DNA of 57,281 bases from a virus. The first letter of the stretch is position 1. Every line of letters starts with the position of its first letter. The notes beneath the pieces are model-generated. The model had not been told where the DNA came from. It saw nothing but the letters and a program-made list of their open reading frames with translations, and did not search any database. The stretch lies in IMG/VR virus record IMGVR_UViG_3300014838_000023, positions 1 to 57,281 of that record, one strand, 5' to 3'. Positions 24,691 to 32,052 of this stretch are shown in pieces. Position numbers and translations under genes: made by a program.

Positions 24691-26304
24691 TCAGGTGTAC
24701 TCGGGCTCGGCGTACGACGGTTCGCTGTAGCGCGGCGCCATCGGTTCCATATCGTAGATTCGACTCGCGGCATCGAGCACGTCGACCCGGCCCCCGAATG
24801 GGAAGAAGTGGATCTGGTTGCGAAAGCGCTTGCTCAGATCGTAGATGCGGCCGTTCTCATCGTGCCGGCGAATCGGCTGCGCGATCCGGAAGTCGTAGCC
24901 CTGCTCCTTGACCTTCCTCTGGTTCGCGGTCAGGTTCTTCGGATCGGTCTCGTAGGGGGTGAACAGCTTGTGGTTTCGGATGTCGGGGCCCAGCCTCTGG
25001 ATGCGGTCTCGCTTCGATCCCTCGCCCTCGCGTGGCCACTCGAGCTCGATGATGTCGAAGCGCTTGTTGGTGAGCCGTTGCTGCTCCTCGAAGTACTGCA
25101 GGTCGGCGATGGCTCCGTACTTCTCGTACCCAACCTTGATCGACTGCACGCCGGGCGCGCTCTTCCACTTCTCGTAGAGGCCCAGCATGTACTGCCAGCG
25201 CGCCAGCAGGTCCATCTTCCTGTCGTAGCCATCCAGCAGGTACTTGTTCATCGCATAGTCGAGCCCGAGCACGACCATCGCGGTGTTCGCCGAGCCCTTC
25301 TTGTTCGACCTCGCGGGGTCGACCAGGATGTAGACGTTGATGATCGAGGGCCGGATCTCGTAGACGCCGACATGTTCGATGTTGAACTCGCGCTGCTTGC
25401 CGGCCAGCGGGTTCTGGAGCATCTGCGTCGCGATCGTGCTCTCGCCTTGATCGCGGACCTTCTTTTCCCATGTCTCCTGACTGAAGAGCACGGGATTGCC
25501 GTCGATCGTGCCGTCGTCCGTGGCCGGGTGGACCCGAGGCGACGCAGCGTTTCGGTTCATCACCTCCTCGTAGGTGTCGCCATAGTGGTAGCGCGTGCCG
25601 ATCATCCACTTCTCGCCGCCGATCGCGCCCAGGTTGTCGCTGATCTCCCAGGCCTCCGTCGTCTTGGCGATCTGCTCGGGCGTCGACACCGAGCTGGGCA
25701 CCACCACGTCGTCGTAGACCAGCAGCTGGAAGTGGCGCGACGTCGGCATGCCGTCGACCAGGCCATGCGCCTCGATCGTGGCCTCCTTCGGGTTGGTCTT
25801 TCGCTTGACGGTGATGCCGGCATCGAGCGACCAGACCGGCGAGTCCTTGGCCGGGTTCAGGTAGAAGATCTCGGGGAAGAGGCCGCGCAGCGCCTCGTTG
25901 CTCTCGAACTCCTTCTGGATCTGGCGCAGGAAGGCCTTCGAGATCGGCTTGGTGTGGCTGAAGATGCCGATCGTGATCTCGGGGTTCTTCAGCACCTCCT
26001 GGATGCAGCCGGCATACGTGATGATGGTCGACTTGTAGTGCTCCCGGGCCCAGAGGTCCAGATGCCCGTTCGGCGACGCCTCGACCTCGCGGCATCGCTC
26101 GTAGAGCCACGGGTGCATCATGTCGAGCCGGTTGAGGATGCGGACCAGCAGGTAGAAGCGGTCGTTGCGCGCCAGCCAGCGCTGGCCGGCCGCCTCGAAG
26201 TCCTCCTCGAAGGCGGCCCATAGGTCGGGCAGGAGGGCCATCGGCGCGCCGTGCAGGTCCTCCTTGATCTCGATCGGGACGTCGAGGTCGGGGGTGGGTT
26301 TCAC
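24691..26304 (-). CDS. terL: Terminase large subunit
   Basis: 537 residues. The ATPase half has a divergent Walker A (A-R-E-H-Y-K-S-T) and Walker B with following acid (L-L-V-Y-D-D-V-V). The nuclease half starts with V-Y-I-L-V-D-P-A-R-S and contains the RNase H-like acidic positions of phage terminases, with G-L-D-Y-A as the second strand. It cuts concatemers and drives DNA into the prohead. ATGA overlap with the small-subunit gene. Confidence 0.9.
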   Translation of the reverse strand: MKPTPDLDVPIEIKEDLHGAPMALLPDLWAAFEEDFEAAGQRWLARNDRFYLLVRILNRLDMMHPWLYERCREVEASPNGHLDLWAREHYKSTIITYAGCIQEVLKNPEITIGIFSHTKPISKAFLRQIQKEFESNEALRGLFPEIFYLNPAKDSPVWSLDAGITVKRKTNPKEATIEAHGLVDGMPTSRHFQLLVYDDVVVPSSVSTPEQIAKTTEAWEISDNLGAIGGEKWMIGTRYHYGDTYEEVMNRNAASPRVHPATDDGTIDGNPVLFSQETWEKKVRDQGESTIATQMLQNPLAGKQREFNIEHVGVYEIRPSIINVYILVDPARSNKKGSANTAMVVLGLDYAMNKYLLDGYDRKMDLLARWQYMLGLYEKWKSAPGVQSIKVGYEKYGAIADLQYFEEQQRLTNKRFDIIELEWPREGEGSKRDRIQRLGPDIRNHKLFTPYETDPKNLTANQRKVKEQGYDFRIAQPIRRHDENGRIYDLSKRFRNQIHFFPFGGRVDVLDAASRIYDMEPMAPRYSEPSYAEPEYT

Positions 26305-27071
26305 GTCGCCACCGCCACGGGCTTCTTGACCGCCATCAGGATCTGCTCGAACCGGCCCTTGATCGCGTCGAAGGAGGTCGCCTGGACCATCGTCACGGTG
26401 GCCGCCGCCTCCTTCTTGGCACGCTCGGTCGCCGCGTCCACGTAGCCGTCAGGCAGGCCCGCGGCCTGCCTCTCGAGCGGAATCAGCGCGCGCAGCGAGT
26501 TGCTGAGCTTGAGTGCAAGGTCGGTGCGCGACGGCAGGCTGATCAGGTCGTGGAAGGCCTGGCGCAGCTTGTTGATCTTGTGCGTCATCTCGCCATCCTC
26601 GTCGACCGGGTTGCAGACATCGGCGATGACCTCGAACAACTCGTGCATCGTGATGGCGGCATCCAGCTCGGCAATCAGGCCCATGACCAGGCGGCGCGTC
26701 TCGGCGATGTCGACACGGTGCTGGCCGACCAGGTCGTCCTGCAGGTTGCCGGTGAACTCGACGACATCGCGGCCCTGCGGCTCCTCGGCTCTCTCGATCT
26801 GCTCGAGGATGAGCTGGCCGATCGGCGAGTCGACAGGCGTTCCAGCGAGTTGCGCGGCCTGCGCCGAGCGCCATGCGTCGCTGAGTGTCGCCAGCGCTGC
26901 CGTCGGGGCCTCGACCGGCTTGACGGCGCGCGGGATCAGTTTGGTCTGCGGGCGCGCGTCACGATAGACCTGCGCCTTCGATTTCTTGCCGGTGACCGAA
27001 ATCGGCGACCGGCCCCCCTTGTTCTTCTTGGGCTGGACCGCCGTCGTGCGCAGGAACTTCGGCTCGGTCAC
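26301..27071 (-). CDS. Terminase small subunit (putative)
   Basis: 256 residues, just upstream of and overlapping the large terminase. Basic N-terminus, then helical throughout (F-T-G-N-L-Q-D-D-L-V-G-Q-H-R; N-K-L-R-Q-A-F-H-D-L; Y-V-D-A-A-T-E-R-A-K-K-E-A-A-A). No HTH can be recognised by eye, so the call rests mainly on position, size and helix content. Confidence 0.55.
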   Translation of the reverse strand: MTEPKFLRTTAVQPKKNKGGRSPISVTGKKSKAQVYRDARPQTKLIPRAVKPVEAPTAALATLSDAWRSAQAAQLAGTPVDSPIGQLILEQIERAEEPQGRDVVEFTGNLQDDLVGQHRVDIAETRRLVMGLIAELDAAITMHELFEVIADVCNPVDEDGEMTHKINKLRQAFHDLISLPSRTDLALKLSNSLRALIPLERQAAGLPDGYVDAATERAKKEAAATVTMVQATSFDAIKGRFEQILMAVKKPVAVAT

Positions 27072-27301
27072 AAGACCCCCGAACCGGCGCGCTCCTTCTT
27101 CGGCATGCGGGCCTTGCCCGGCGCGCCCTTGCCGACCTGCTTCTTCGTCTTCTTCACGGCGGCATTGGCGATGCGGATGGCCTGCGCGTCATCGCCGGTC
27201 TTGCCGAGCACGGAGTTGGCCACAGCGGCCCACTGATTCTTCTTGGCCGGCGTCGAGGCCTTCTTCGTCTTGCGCGCCGAGTCCTCGGACGTCCAGGGCA
27301 T
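27068..27301 (-). CDS. Small conserved phage protein (MPWT type)
   Basis: 77 residues from ATG 27301, with GGAGG nine bases upstream. M-P-W-T-S-E-D-S-A-R-K-T-K-K-A followed by Q-W-A-A-V-A-N and A-I-R-I-A-N-A-A-V-K is a conserved small protein of phages and proteobacteria of unknown role. Very basic C-terminus; may bind nucleic acid. Confidence 0.7.
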   Translation of the reverse strand: MPWTSEDSARKTKKASTPAKKNQWAAVANSVLGKTGDDAQAIRIANAAVKKTKKQVGKGAPGKARMPKKERAGSGVL

Positions 27302-27302
27302 C

Positions 27303-27944
27303 TCAGAACCTCCGCTCGTCCTGCATTCGAAGCAGCGCGGCTCGCGGTCTCTCGTGCTCGCGCATCTCGTAACCACAGCCGGTGACGCCGCCCTTCCACG
27401 AGCCCGACTTCTCGCCTACCTCTGCGTCGAATGACACGTCGATACTCTTCGACACACGACGCCAAGGAAACCACGGGCGAGTCCAGAGTCGTGTCTCGAC
27501 CTTGATCGTCGCGTTTCGGCGTTGCACCTCGCCAGATCGAAGCAGGTAAGCGTACGGGTGCGTCTCGGGTTCGGTCAAGACCTTGTGTTCACGGTGTCGC
27601 CACTGCCACGGCATGGCGAAGCATTTGCTCGGATCGTCCCGCTTGCCGTGATTCTTGCCCCAGCACAAGAACAGGACATCGCTGAAGAAGCTGAAGCCGA
27701 ACGTCGGGCCAGAGCATTGCATGTCGTCCGGCACGACCCAAGGCCACGGGAAGGCAACGCCAAGACGCACGAGACCCAGACCAATCCGCACCCAGCCCAT
27801 GCGCTGCTCATGCCAGTCGGACGGGAACTCGACTTCGAAGCACAGACCGCTCAGGCCGAACTTCACATAGGCGACCTCGGCCCACCGCGCCATGAAGAAG
27901 CGCAGCAGCCAGCCGCCGTACTCTCGCTCGACCAGTGCTCGCAT
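27303..27944 (-). CDS. Conserved phage protein of unknown function
   Basis: 213 residues, ATG at 27944 behind GGAGGA (TGATG). Trp-rich with a C-terminal half R-N-A-T-I-K-V-E-T-R-L-W-T-R-P-W-F-P-W and G-W-K/G-C-G-Y-E-M-R seen in proteins of many tailed phages. No catalytic motif is evident. It is probably a head-completion or early accessory protein; not named. Confidence 0.65.
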   Translation of the reverse strand: MRALVEREYGGWLLRFFMARWAEVAYVKFGLSGLCFEVEFPSDWHEQRMGWVRIGLGLVRLGVAFPWPWVVPDDMQCSGPTFGFSFFSDVLFLCWGKNHGKRDDPSKCFAMPWQWRHREHKVLTEPETHPYAYLLRSGEVQRRNATIKVETRLWTRPWFPWRRVSKSIDVSFDAEVGEKSGSWKGGVTGCGYEMREHERPRAALLRMQDERRF

Positions 27945-28060
27945 CACTTCCTCCGTGTGTGGTTGCCGGGATTGCCCGGCGCCGCCGGCACGCGCGGCTG
28001 CGGCTGGCGCGGCTGCGCCGGAACCGGCGTCACGGGCGGGCGCTTCGGGATCGCGGCCAC
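27944..28060 (-). CDS. Very small Pro/Arg-rich protein (38 aa)
   Basis: GTG at 28060, one base after the previous stop; stop TGA overlaps the next ATG (TGATG). Product is basic and Pro-rich (P-K-R-P-P-V-T-P-V-P-A-Q). Weak Shine-Dalgarno. Perfect packing between two genes is the main support. Confidence 0.45.
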   Translation of the reverse strand: MAAIPKRPPVTPVPAQPRQPQPRVPAAPGNPGNHTRRK

Positions 28061-28061
28061 G

Positions 28062-28277
28062 TCAGACCCAGCCGGGGTTCTTGGGGACGGCCGAGACAGG
28101 AAGGCCGGGGAGCGGCGGCACGAGCGGCGATACGAGCACGGGCGGCGTCGAGGCCATTGAGGCGACGCGCGCCCGCTCCCACTCGATTGCCTTGTTCCAG
28201 ACCGCCTTCAGGCCGGTCATGTGATCGTTTTGCGCGCCGACGTCGTAGACGCCGTGCAGGTCCTTGTCACTCAACAT
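28062..28277 (-). CDS. Small protein, paralogue of the next gene
   Basis: 71 residues; ATG at 28277 with CAGGAG upstream. Its N-terminal half (D-K-D-L-H-G-V-Y-D-V-G-A then H-M-T-G-L-K-A-V-W) aligns with the product of 28267-28500 (D-K-L-Q-E-F-Y-D-D-G-A, H-L-A-G-L-E-S-V-W). The C-terminus is Pro-rich. Tandem duplication of a small helical protein; function unknown. Confidence 0.6.
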   Translation of the reverse strand: MLSDKDLHGVYDVGAQNDHMTGLKAVWNKAIEWERARVASMASTPPVLVSPLVPPLPGLPVSAVPKNPGWV

Positions 28278-28500
28278 GATGGTCTCCTGGATGGTGATGA
28301 TGCCTCGGGGTGATGGCGAAAAGAGCCGGCTGGCACGGGTCGGGGACGCAGATCGAGACCGGCTGCGGATGCCGGTGATGATGCCCGGGGCCCTGCAGGA
28401 TCTCCAGCTGCGCGGCGTCCCAGACGGACTCGAGGCCCGCCAGGTGGCTCACGATGGCGCCGTCGTCGTAGAACTCCTGGAGCTTGTCGGGGGCGATCAT
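28267..28500 (-). CDS. Small protein with His-rich tail
   Basis: 77 residues from ATG 28500. Helical N-terminal half homologous to the following gene; the C-terminal half is unusual: about a dozen His among Pro and Gly (G-H-H-H-R-H-P near residue 40 and P-R-H-H-H-H-P-G-D-H-H at the end), suggesting metal binding or only low complexity. Overlaps the next gene by 11 bases. Confidence 0.55.
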   Translation of the reverse strand: MIAPDKLQEFYDDGAIVSHLAGLESVWDAAQLEILQGPGHHHRHPQPVSICVPDPCQPALFAITPRHHHHPGDHHVE

Positions 28501-28502
28501 GA

Positions 28503-28835
28503 TCAAACGATGTGGGTTTTGCTGGCGGCAGCCGCAGCCGCAGCCGCAGCGACCCTCTCGGCCGTTTCCGTCTTTGCCGCCTGACCCTTCTGGTACGGCA
28601 TCCACTCGGCGAAGTCGCCACCTAGCGGCCGCGCCTCGTCCTCCTGGATCAGGACGATGTCGGTGTAGCCGTGCGGCACGCCTTGCACGTCGAAGACGCA
28701 CAGGCTCACGGCCGAGGGGCCGCAGACCGCGGCGATGACGGCTGCCAGCGGCTGGTTCGGCTGCTTGGCGATGTTGTCGTCTCGGCGCGGCCAGAAGAGG
28801 ACCATGCGGCCGACGGTCGGGGGGATGTGGGCCAT
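28503..28835 (-). CDS. Conserved phage protein (IPPTVGR type)
   Basis: 110 residues. I-P-P-T-V-G-R-M-V-L-F-W-P, Q-P-L-A-A-V-I-A-A-V, F-D-V-Q-G-V and W-M-P-Y-Q-K-G-Q-A-A-K-T-E are positions conserved in small proteins of many tailed phages. Function unknown. A C-terminal run of nine Ala follows. Confidence 0.7.
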   Translation of the reverse strand: MAHIPPTVGRMVLFWPRRDDNIAKQPNQPLAAVIAAVCGPSAVSLCVFDVQGVPHGYTDIVLIQEDEARPLGGDFAEWMPYQKGQAAKTETAERVAAAAAAAAASKTHIV

Positions 28836-29440
28836 CAGTCCCCCTCGACGGCCGGCGCGATCGTCAGCCAGAACTTCTGGCCGGCGTGGAACTGGCCAGC
28901 GTACTCCAGCGGGAGGTGCAGGTCCAGCTTCGAGACGTGCAGGCCGCGCTCGCTGAGCGTGCCGGGGGCGTTGCGCGGGACCCGATGCAGCGTCATCGTG
29001 ACGCCCAGCGCCTGGGGCTGGTCGTCAGCATCACGGTGCATCTCCACTCGCGTCGCCGTGAACTCCTCGCGCAGGATCGGCGGCTGGTGGTCCGGGACTC
29101 GGATCACGCCACCGGGCCGGGTCTCGTCTTCTGGCGGCCGCACGGCCAGCAGGCCGTTGACTCTGGCGATGCTGTCGATATCCAGCGTGCGGACCGTGTT
29201 GGTGCGTTTCTGTTCGGCGGCGATCTCGTTCAACTTCGTCACGAACGTTTCTTCCAGTCTGGCCCCGGCGACGGCGCCGGCCTCCTTGCGCAACGCGTCC
29301 TGCAGGTCGGAGTGCGTGAAGCGCAAAGGTTCGATGTCGACCGCGTCGTAGGGCCCGGACAGCTTCCCCGCGGCCTTGTCGGCCCGGTAGTCGTCGATGG
29401 TCTTGATCGGCGGGTCGGCGATCGGGATGCGGCCGGCCAT
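28835..29440 (-). CDS. Hypothetical phage protein
   Basis: 201 residues from ATG 29440; a GTG three bases earlier is possible. Mixed alpha/beta, with a C-terminal T-M-T-L-H-R-V-P-R-N-A and L-D-L-H-L-P-L-E-Y-A-G-Q-F-H. The terminal region (the chain handles F-H-A-G-Q-K-F-W-L-T) is typical of small accessory proteins encoded upstream of terminases. No family named. Confidence 0.6.
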   Translation of the reverse strand: MAGRIPIADPPIKTIDDYRADKAAGKLSGPYDAVDIEPLRFTHSDLQDALRKEAGAVAGARLEETFVTKLNEIAAEQKRTNTVRTLDIDSIARVNGLLAVRPPEDETRPGGVIRVPDHQPPILREEFTATRVEMHRDADDQPQALGVTMTLHRVPRNAPGTLSERGLHVSKLDLHLPLEYAGQFHAGQKFWLTIAPAVEGD

Positions 29441-29595
29441 CACTCGTCTCCCGAGTAGCCGCTGTAGCCCGAGTACGCGGACCGCGGGCCGTAGTTCTCG
29501 CCCTGCTGAGACCGCAGGTACATGCTCAGGCGCTTGGGGACGTCGCTGTTCGAATTCACCTTGATGGCGCCGTCGAGCTCAAACGAACCGGTCAT
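29440..29595 (-). CDS. Small hypothetical protein (51 aa)
   Basis: ATG at 29595, stop TGA sharing the A of the next ATG (TGATG). Contains a Tyr/Ser/Gly repeat (A-Y-S-G-Y-S-G-Y-S-G) at the C-terminus. The N-terminal F-E-L-D-G-A-I-K-V-N-S has regular strand-like alternation. Exact coupling with the next gene supports it. Confidence 0.55.
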   Translation of the reverse strand: MTGSFELDGAIKVNSNSDVPKRLSMYLRSQQGENYGPRSAYSGYSGYSGDE

Positions 29596-29672
29596 GTTCG
29601 GGACAGTCCGCCACTCTTTCGGGCAAACCTCGTGCTCAAGAAAACCTCGGGGTTGGCGAATTTTGGCTCTCC

Positions 29673-30164
29673 TCAGATCGTGCAGCCCGAATGGTACTGC
29701 CGTTTTGCCTTCAAGTACGCTTCGTGCGCTTGCTCGACGGTCAGAAACACTCCAACATGGTGAGACTTTCCGTCGTATCTGATGTTCGCGTGAAACTTGT
29801 CGCCTCTGCGATAGACGCCGAGCACTCCCGTCGATTTGTTGTGCGCCCTAGCCGATTTGAGGTTCTGACAGTTCACAGAGCGAGTGGCTTCCCGCAAGTT
29901 CTCGAACCGATTGTCGGCCTTCATCCCGTTGATGTGATCAAGCTCAGAGCGTGGCCACTGGCCCGTCTTGGCTCGCCAGACAAGTCGATGCGCGCTGTAC
30001 GCTCGCCCCTTGACTTTGATCCAGCGATAGCCTGACGGTCGAACGTGCCCGGCCTCATCCCCGGCGTCGGTGTCTTGGCTCACTCGCGCTTTCCAGCGCG
30101 GGGGATCGACCGAAAAATCGAGCAAGGCTTGAATCTGCTCGGCGGTAAGATTCGATTCAACCAT
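29673..30164 (-). CDS. HNH homing endonuclease with AP2 domain
   Basis: 163 residues from ATG 30164 (GGAG upstream). Residues 45-105: Y-R-W-I-K-V-K-G-R, A-H-R-L-V-W, E-L-D-H-I-N-G-M-K-A-D-N-R-F-E-N-L-R-E-A-T is the HNH core with D-H as metal ligands. Residues 105-160: G-V-x-G-V-Y-R-R, F-H-A-N-I-R-Y-D-G-K, H-V-G-V-F is an AP2 DNA-binding domain. Lower GC than neighbours. Stand-alone selfish gene between a structural gene and the small-gene cluster; same family as 55377-55913. Confidence 0.88.
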   Translation of the reverse strand: MVESNLTAEQIQALLDFSVDPPRWKARVSQDTDAGDEAGHVRPSGYRWIKVKGRAYSAHRLVWRAKTGQWPRSELDHINGMKADNRFENLREATRSVNCQNLKSARAHNKSTGVLGVYRRGDKFHANIRYDGKSHHVGVFLTVEQAHEAYLKAKRQYHSGCTI

Positions 30165-30193
30165 TCGTCGCACTCCACTGCTTCGGTTGGCCA

Positions 30194-30228
30194 GAAGCCC
30201 CGTTGCGCATCAACGCATTCGGGGCTTC
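30194..30228. terminator. Strong hairpin between structural and HNH genes
   Basis: GAAGCCCCG pairs with CGGGGCTTC around a 17-base region that has an inner TGCG/CGCA stem. On the plus strand it is followed by GTTTTG; on the minus strand, the direction of the genes, no T-run follows. It may stop antisense transcripts or serve as an mRNA stabiliser for the gene at 30264. Confidence 0.5.
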
Positions 30229-30236
30229 GTTTTGTC

Positions 30237-30256
30237 AAGGTTCCACGTGGAACCTT
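30237..30256. promoter_or_regulatory. parS-like 20-bp perfect palindrome
   Basis: AAGGTTCCACGTGGAACCTT is a perfect inverted repeat. Its core GTTCCACGTGGAAC matches chromosomal parS centromere sites bound by ParB in many bacteria (pattern TGTTNCACGTGNAACA, with C/G at the variable pair in pseudomonads). It lies 8 bases after a gene stop and has no loop or T-run, which makes a terminator unlikely. No parB is visible in the window. Confidence 0.45.
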
Positions 30257-30263
30257 CCGTCAA

Positions 30264-30575
30264 TCAGGGGCTGGTCAGCACCGCGGCCTGCGTCGCGTCG
30301 GGGACGGACAGCGAGACGGGGGTCGTGCCGCCGCCAGTCGACAGCGTGAGCGGCAGGCTGGGCAGGCTCGAGATCGTCGATCCGGCCACGGTCTTGCTGA
30401 CCACGCCCGTGAAGACGCCGGCCGGCAGGTCGAAGGCGCCACTGGCTTGGCTCTGGCTGAACGGCGTGGTGCCATCGGCCAGCGTGCCGGTGACGGTGTA
30501 GTTGAACGTGCCGTCGGTGGTGCCGGCCGGGAAGGTCTGGTTGACGACGGCGGCAGCGAGGGTGGATGCGGTCAT
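30264..30575 (-). CDS. Small beta-rich structural protein
   Basis: 103 residues, ATG at 30575 with AGGAG nine bases upstream. Thr/Ser/Val/Gly-rich with regular alternation (G-T-F-N-Y-T-V-T-G-T-L-A-D-G-T), like immunoglobulin-like or decoration proteins. First gene of the leftward block, nearest to the control region. The in-frame upstream extension to 30977 lacks support and is treated as leader. Confidence 0.6.
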   Translation of the reverse strand: MTASTLAAAVVNQTFPAGTTDGTFNYTVTGTLADGTTPFSQSQASGAFDLPAGVFTGVVSKTVAGSTISSLPSLPLTLSTGGGTTPVSLSVPDATQAAVLTSP

Positions 30576-31084
30576 TTGGAGGCTCCTGACTGATGTTGGG
30601 TCTCTGAGAAAACCGCGCCAGTGTATCGCCGATTCCCGGGGTCGGTGTAGGACTTCTGGCCAAAATTTTTTGGCTGGGTGGGGGCCGATCTGCGCTGCCC
30701 AGACCGGGTTGCGGCGACTCACGGGCAGCTGAGCCGCTGGCTTCGGCTCGGATTCAGCGCACAGCGGCGCCGCCGGCCTGGCGAACCTCGATTCTCGGCT
30801 TTCGACTCGCGGATTGGTGGGTTTCATGTAAAAAATTTCCATGCCCATCTGGGGGAAAACACTGCCCGCAGCGAAGGGGATCGTCACGACAACTTCGTGA
30901 ACCCCCGTCGTCTGGTCGGAATGCCTTTCGACCTGGCCGCCGAGCTCTGGATGGGACCCTAAAGCTATAAGAATCATAGACTTAGCTAGAGTTTACATAT
31001 TATTCATTGTCGCGCAAGCCTTGCAAATCAATGACTTAGCGTCGAAAGCTCATGCTCCACTGTATGGATTCGAAGGCCGCCGGC

Positions 31085-31299
31085 CGATAGCTTGCGGCTA
31101 TCGATTCGCGGTTTTCGATAGCTCAAAGCTAACTATCGACTGAGCCGAGTCGATAGGTCATAGCTATAGGCTATCGGTTCCTGGCAGTCGATAGCCTTTG
31201 CCGCGTTATGTCACACGATGCCGCGTTTTGTCACTCGAGACTGACGTAAAAGCGTCGCATCGGGTCTTGTTTCGGCGTCGACGCAACGCAATTCGATAG
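31085..31299. repeat. CGATAG/CTATCG alternating motif array
   Basis: CGATAG at 31085, 31116, 31151, 31189 and 31294; CTATCG at 31098, 31133 and 31171. The first seven alternate in orientation every 13-20 bases, forming consecutive inverted repeats, the first a perfect hairpin CGATAGC-ttgcg-GCTATCG. Looks like a multi-copy binding site (iterons or operators). Confidence 0.7.
31199..31234 (+). repeat. Tandem 16-bp direct repeats
   Basis: TGCCGCGTTATGTCAC (31199-31214) and TGCCGCGTTTTGTCAC (31219-31234) differ at one base and are 20 bp apart, about two helical turns. They directly follow the CGATAG array and resemble a protein-binding tandem site. Confidence 0.6.
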
Positions 31300-31410
31300 G
31301 CACGATTCTAGCATATGCTGTACTCCCTTCACCCCTCACTGACTTTTCAGAAGGTCAAAGGCTTGCGATGCCCGAAAATCCATCCCATCGCAAGCCAACT
31401 CGGAGCCATC

Positions 31411-31611
31411 ATGACCGCAGCCCAGATCGCCCAACGCATCGCGCAGAACGTCGCTGACGTTGACGCAGACCGGATTACTTGGGACGAGTTCAGCAAGAGG
31501 AACCGTGCCGCTTGGGACGATGTGGCGCAAGGTGAACTGAACATCATCGGCAGTGCGTGTGACAAGCGGCACATGGCCGTGAAGCGCGAACTCGCTCGGA
31601 TGGAAGCATGA
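31411..31611 (+). CDS. Early hypothetical protein
   Basis: 66 residues. ATG 31411 is preferred (GGAG five bases upstream) over the in-frame start at 31315, which lies in the promoter-proximal leader. Helical, charged: I-A-Q-R-I-A-Q-N-V-A-D-V-D, I-T-W-D-E-F-S-K-R-N-R-A-A-W. First gene of the rightward early cluster; unknown function. Confidence 0.6.
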   Translation: MTAAQIAQRIAQNVADVDADRITWDEFSKRNRAAWDDVAQGELNIIGSACDKRHMAVKRELARMEA

Positions 31612-31721
31612 GCGAAAACCTGCCAATGCTGTGGAACCCGGACGGGGATCTCGGGTGGCGACGAATTGAAAACGTCTGCCTTCGAACAATTGCTCGCGAT
31701 GCGCTAGAACGTACGGGTTAG
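31608..31721 (+). CDS. Small early protein (37 aa)
   Basis: ATG overlaps the previous stop (ATGA); stop TAG is inside the left arm of a hairpin. Product has two Trp and a helical Arg-rich end (R-T-I-A-R-D-A-L-E-R). Supported by exact coupling only. Confidence 0.45.
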   Translation: MSENLPMLWNPDGDLGWRRIENVCLRTIARDALERTG

Positions 31722-31741
31722 CGGGTTCGCCTGCTAACCCG
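31714..31741 (+). terminator. Hairpin after the second early gene
   Basis: CGGGTTAGC and GCTAACCCG form a 9-bp perfect stem around a 10-base loop, followed by CGCACTTTT. It may be an attenuator or weak intrinsic terminator controlling the rest of the early operon. Confidence 0.45.
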
Positions 31742-31771
31742 CGCACTTTTGCGCACTTTGGAGATAGCACC

Positions 31772-32050
31772 ATGCATATCAAGGCCTTGCAAGAATTCAT
31801 CCGCTCGCACGGGTTCGCCTGGCCCGGTGGCTATCAATGCGCGTTGCTGATGGCCGACGGAGAGTGTATCGACGCGCAGTCTGCACGCGAAAACTACCGC
31901 CAGATTCGCGACGCGATGCGCACGAACGACTGGCGCAGCAGCTGGGCTCCGGAGGCAGTGTTTGTGCACTGGGAAGGCGAAAGCCTCTACTGCGCCCATT
32001 CGAATCGCGAGATTCCATCCGCCTATGGCATTCCCGAAACGGAGAATTGA
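31772..32050 (+). CDS. Early hypothetical protein
   Basis: 92 residues; GGAGA upstream of ATG 31772. Aromatic- and charge-rich globular pattern (H-G-F-A-W-P-G-G-Y-Q, R-E-N-Y-R-Q-I-R-D-A-M-R, W-E-G-E-S-L-Y). No known family. Confidence 0.6.
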   Translation: MHIKALQEFIRSHGFAWPGGYQCALLMADGECIDAQSARENYRQIRDAMRTNDWRSSWAPEAVFVHWEGESLYCAHSNREIPSAYGIPETEN

Positions 32051-32052
32051 AA

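Larger units (their letters stand above)
30576..31410. other. Non-coding divergent control region
   Basis: No convincing gene in 835 bases between the leftward virion genes and rightward early genes. It holds an A/T inverted repeat (GCCAAAA/TTTTGGC, 30659-30674), an AT-rich stretch at 30961-31010, eight CGATAG motifs (31085-31299), two tandem 16-bp repeats (31199-31234) and a GCATATGC palindrome before the first early gene. On the minus strand TTGCAA and TAATAT about 18 bases apart near 31000-31026 could be a weak promoter. Likely holds leftward and rightward promoters and perhaps a replication origin. Confidence 0.55.

Noticed and set aside
24664-26223. A 519-codon plus-strand frame opposite the large terminase
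   Set aside because: Leu/Val/Arg-rich antisense frame typical of high-GC coding DNA; terminase motifs are on the minus strand.
30264-30977. Long upstream extension (to 237 codons) of the structural gene at 30264
   Set aside because: AGGAG and ATG at 30575 give a normal start; the extension is Arg/Pro-rich, crosses AT-rich control DNA and has no homology pattern.
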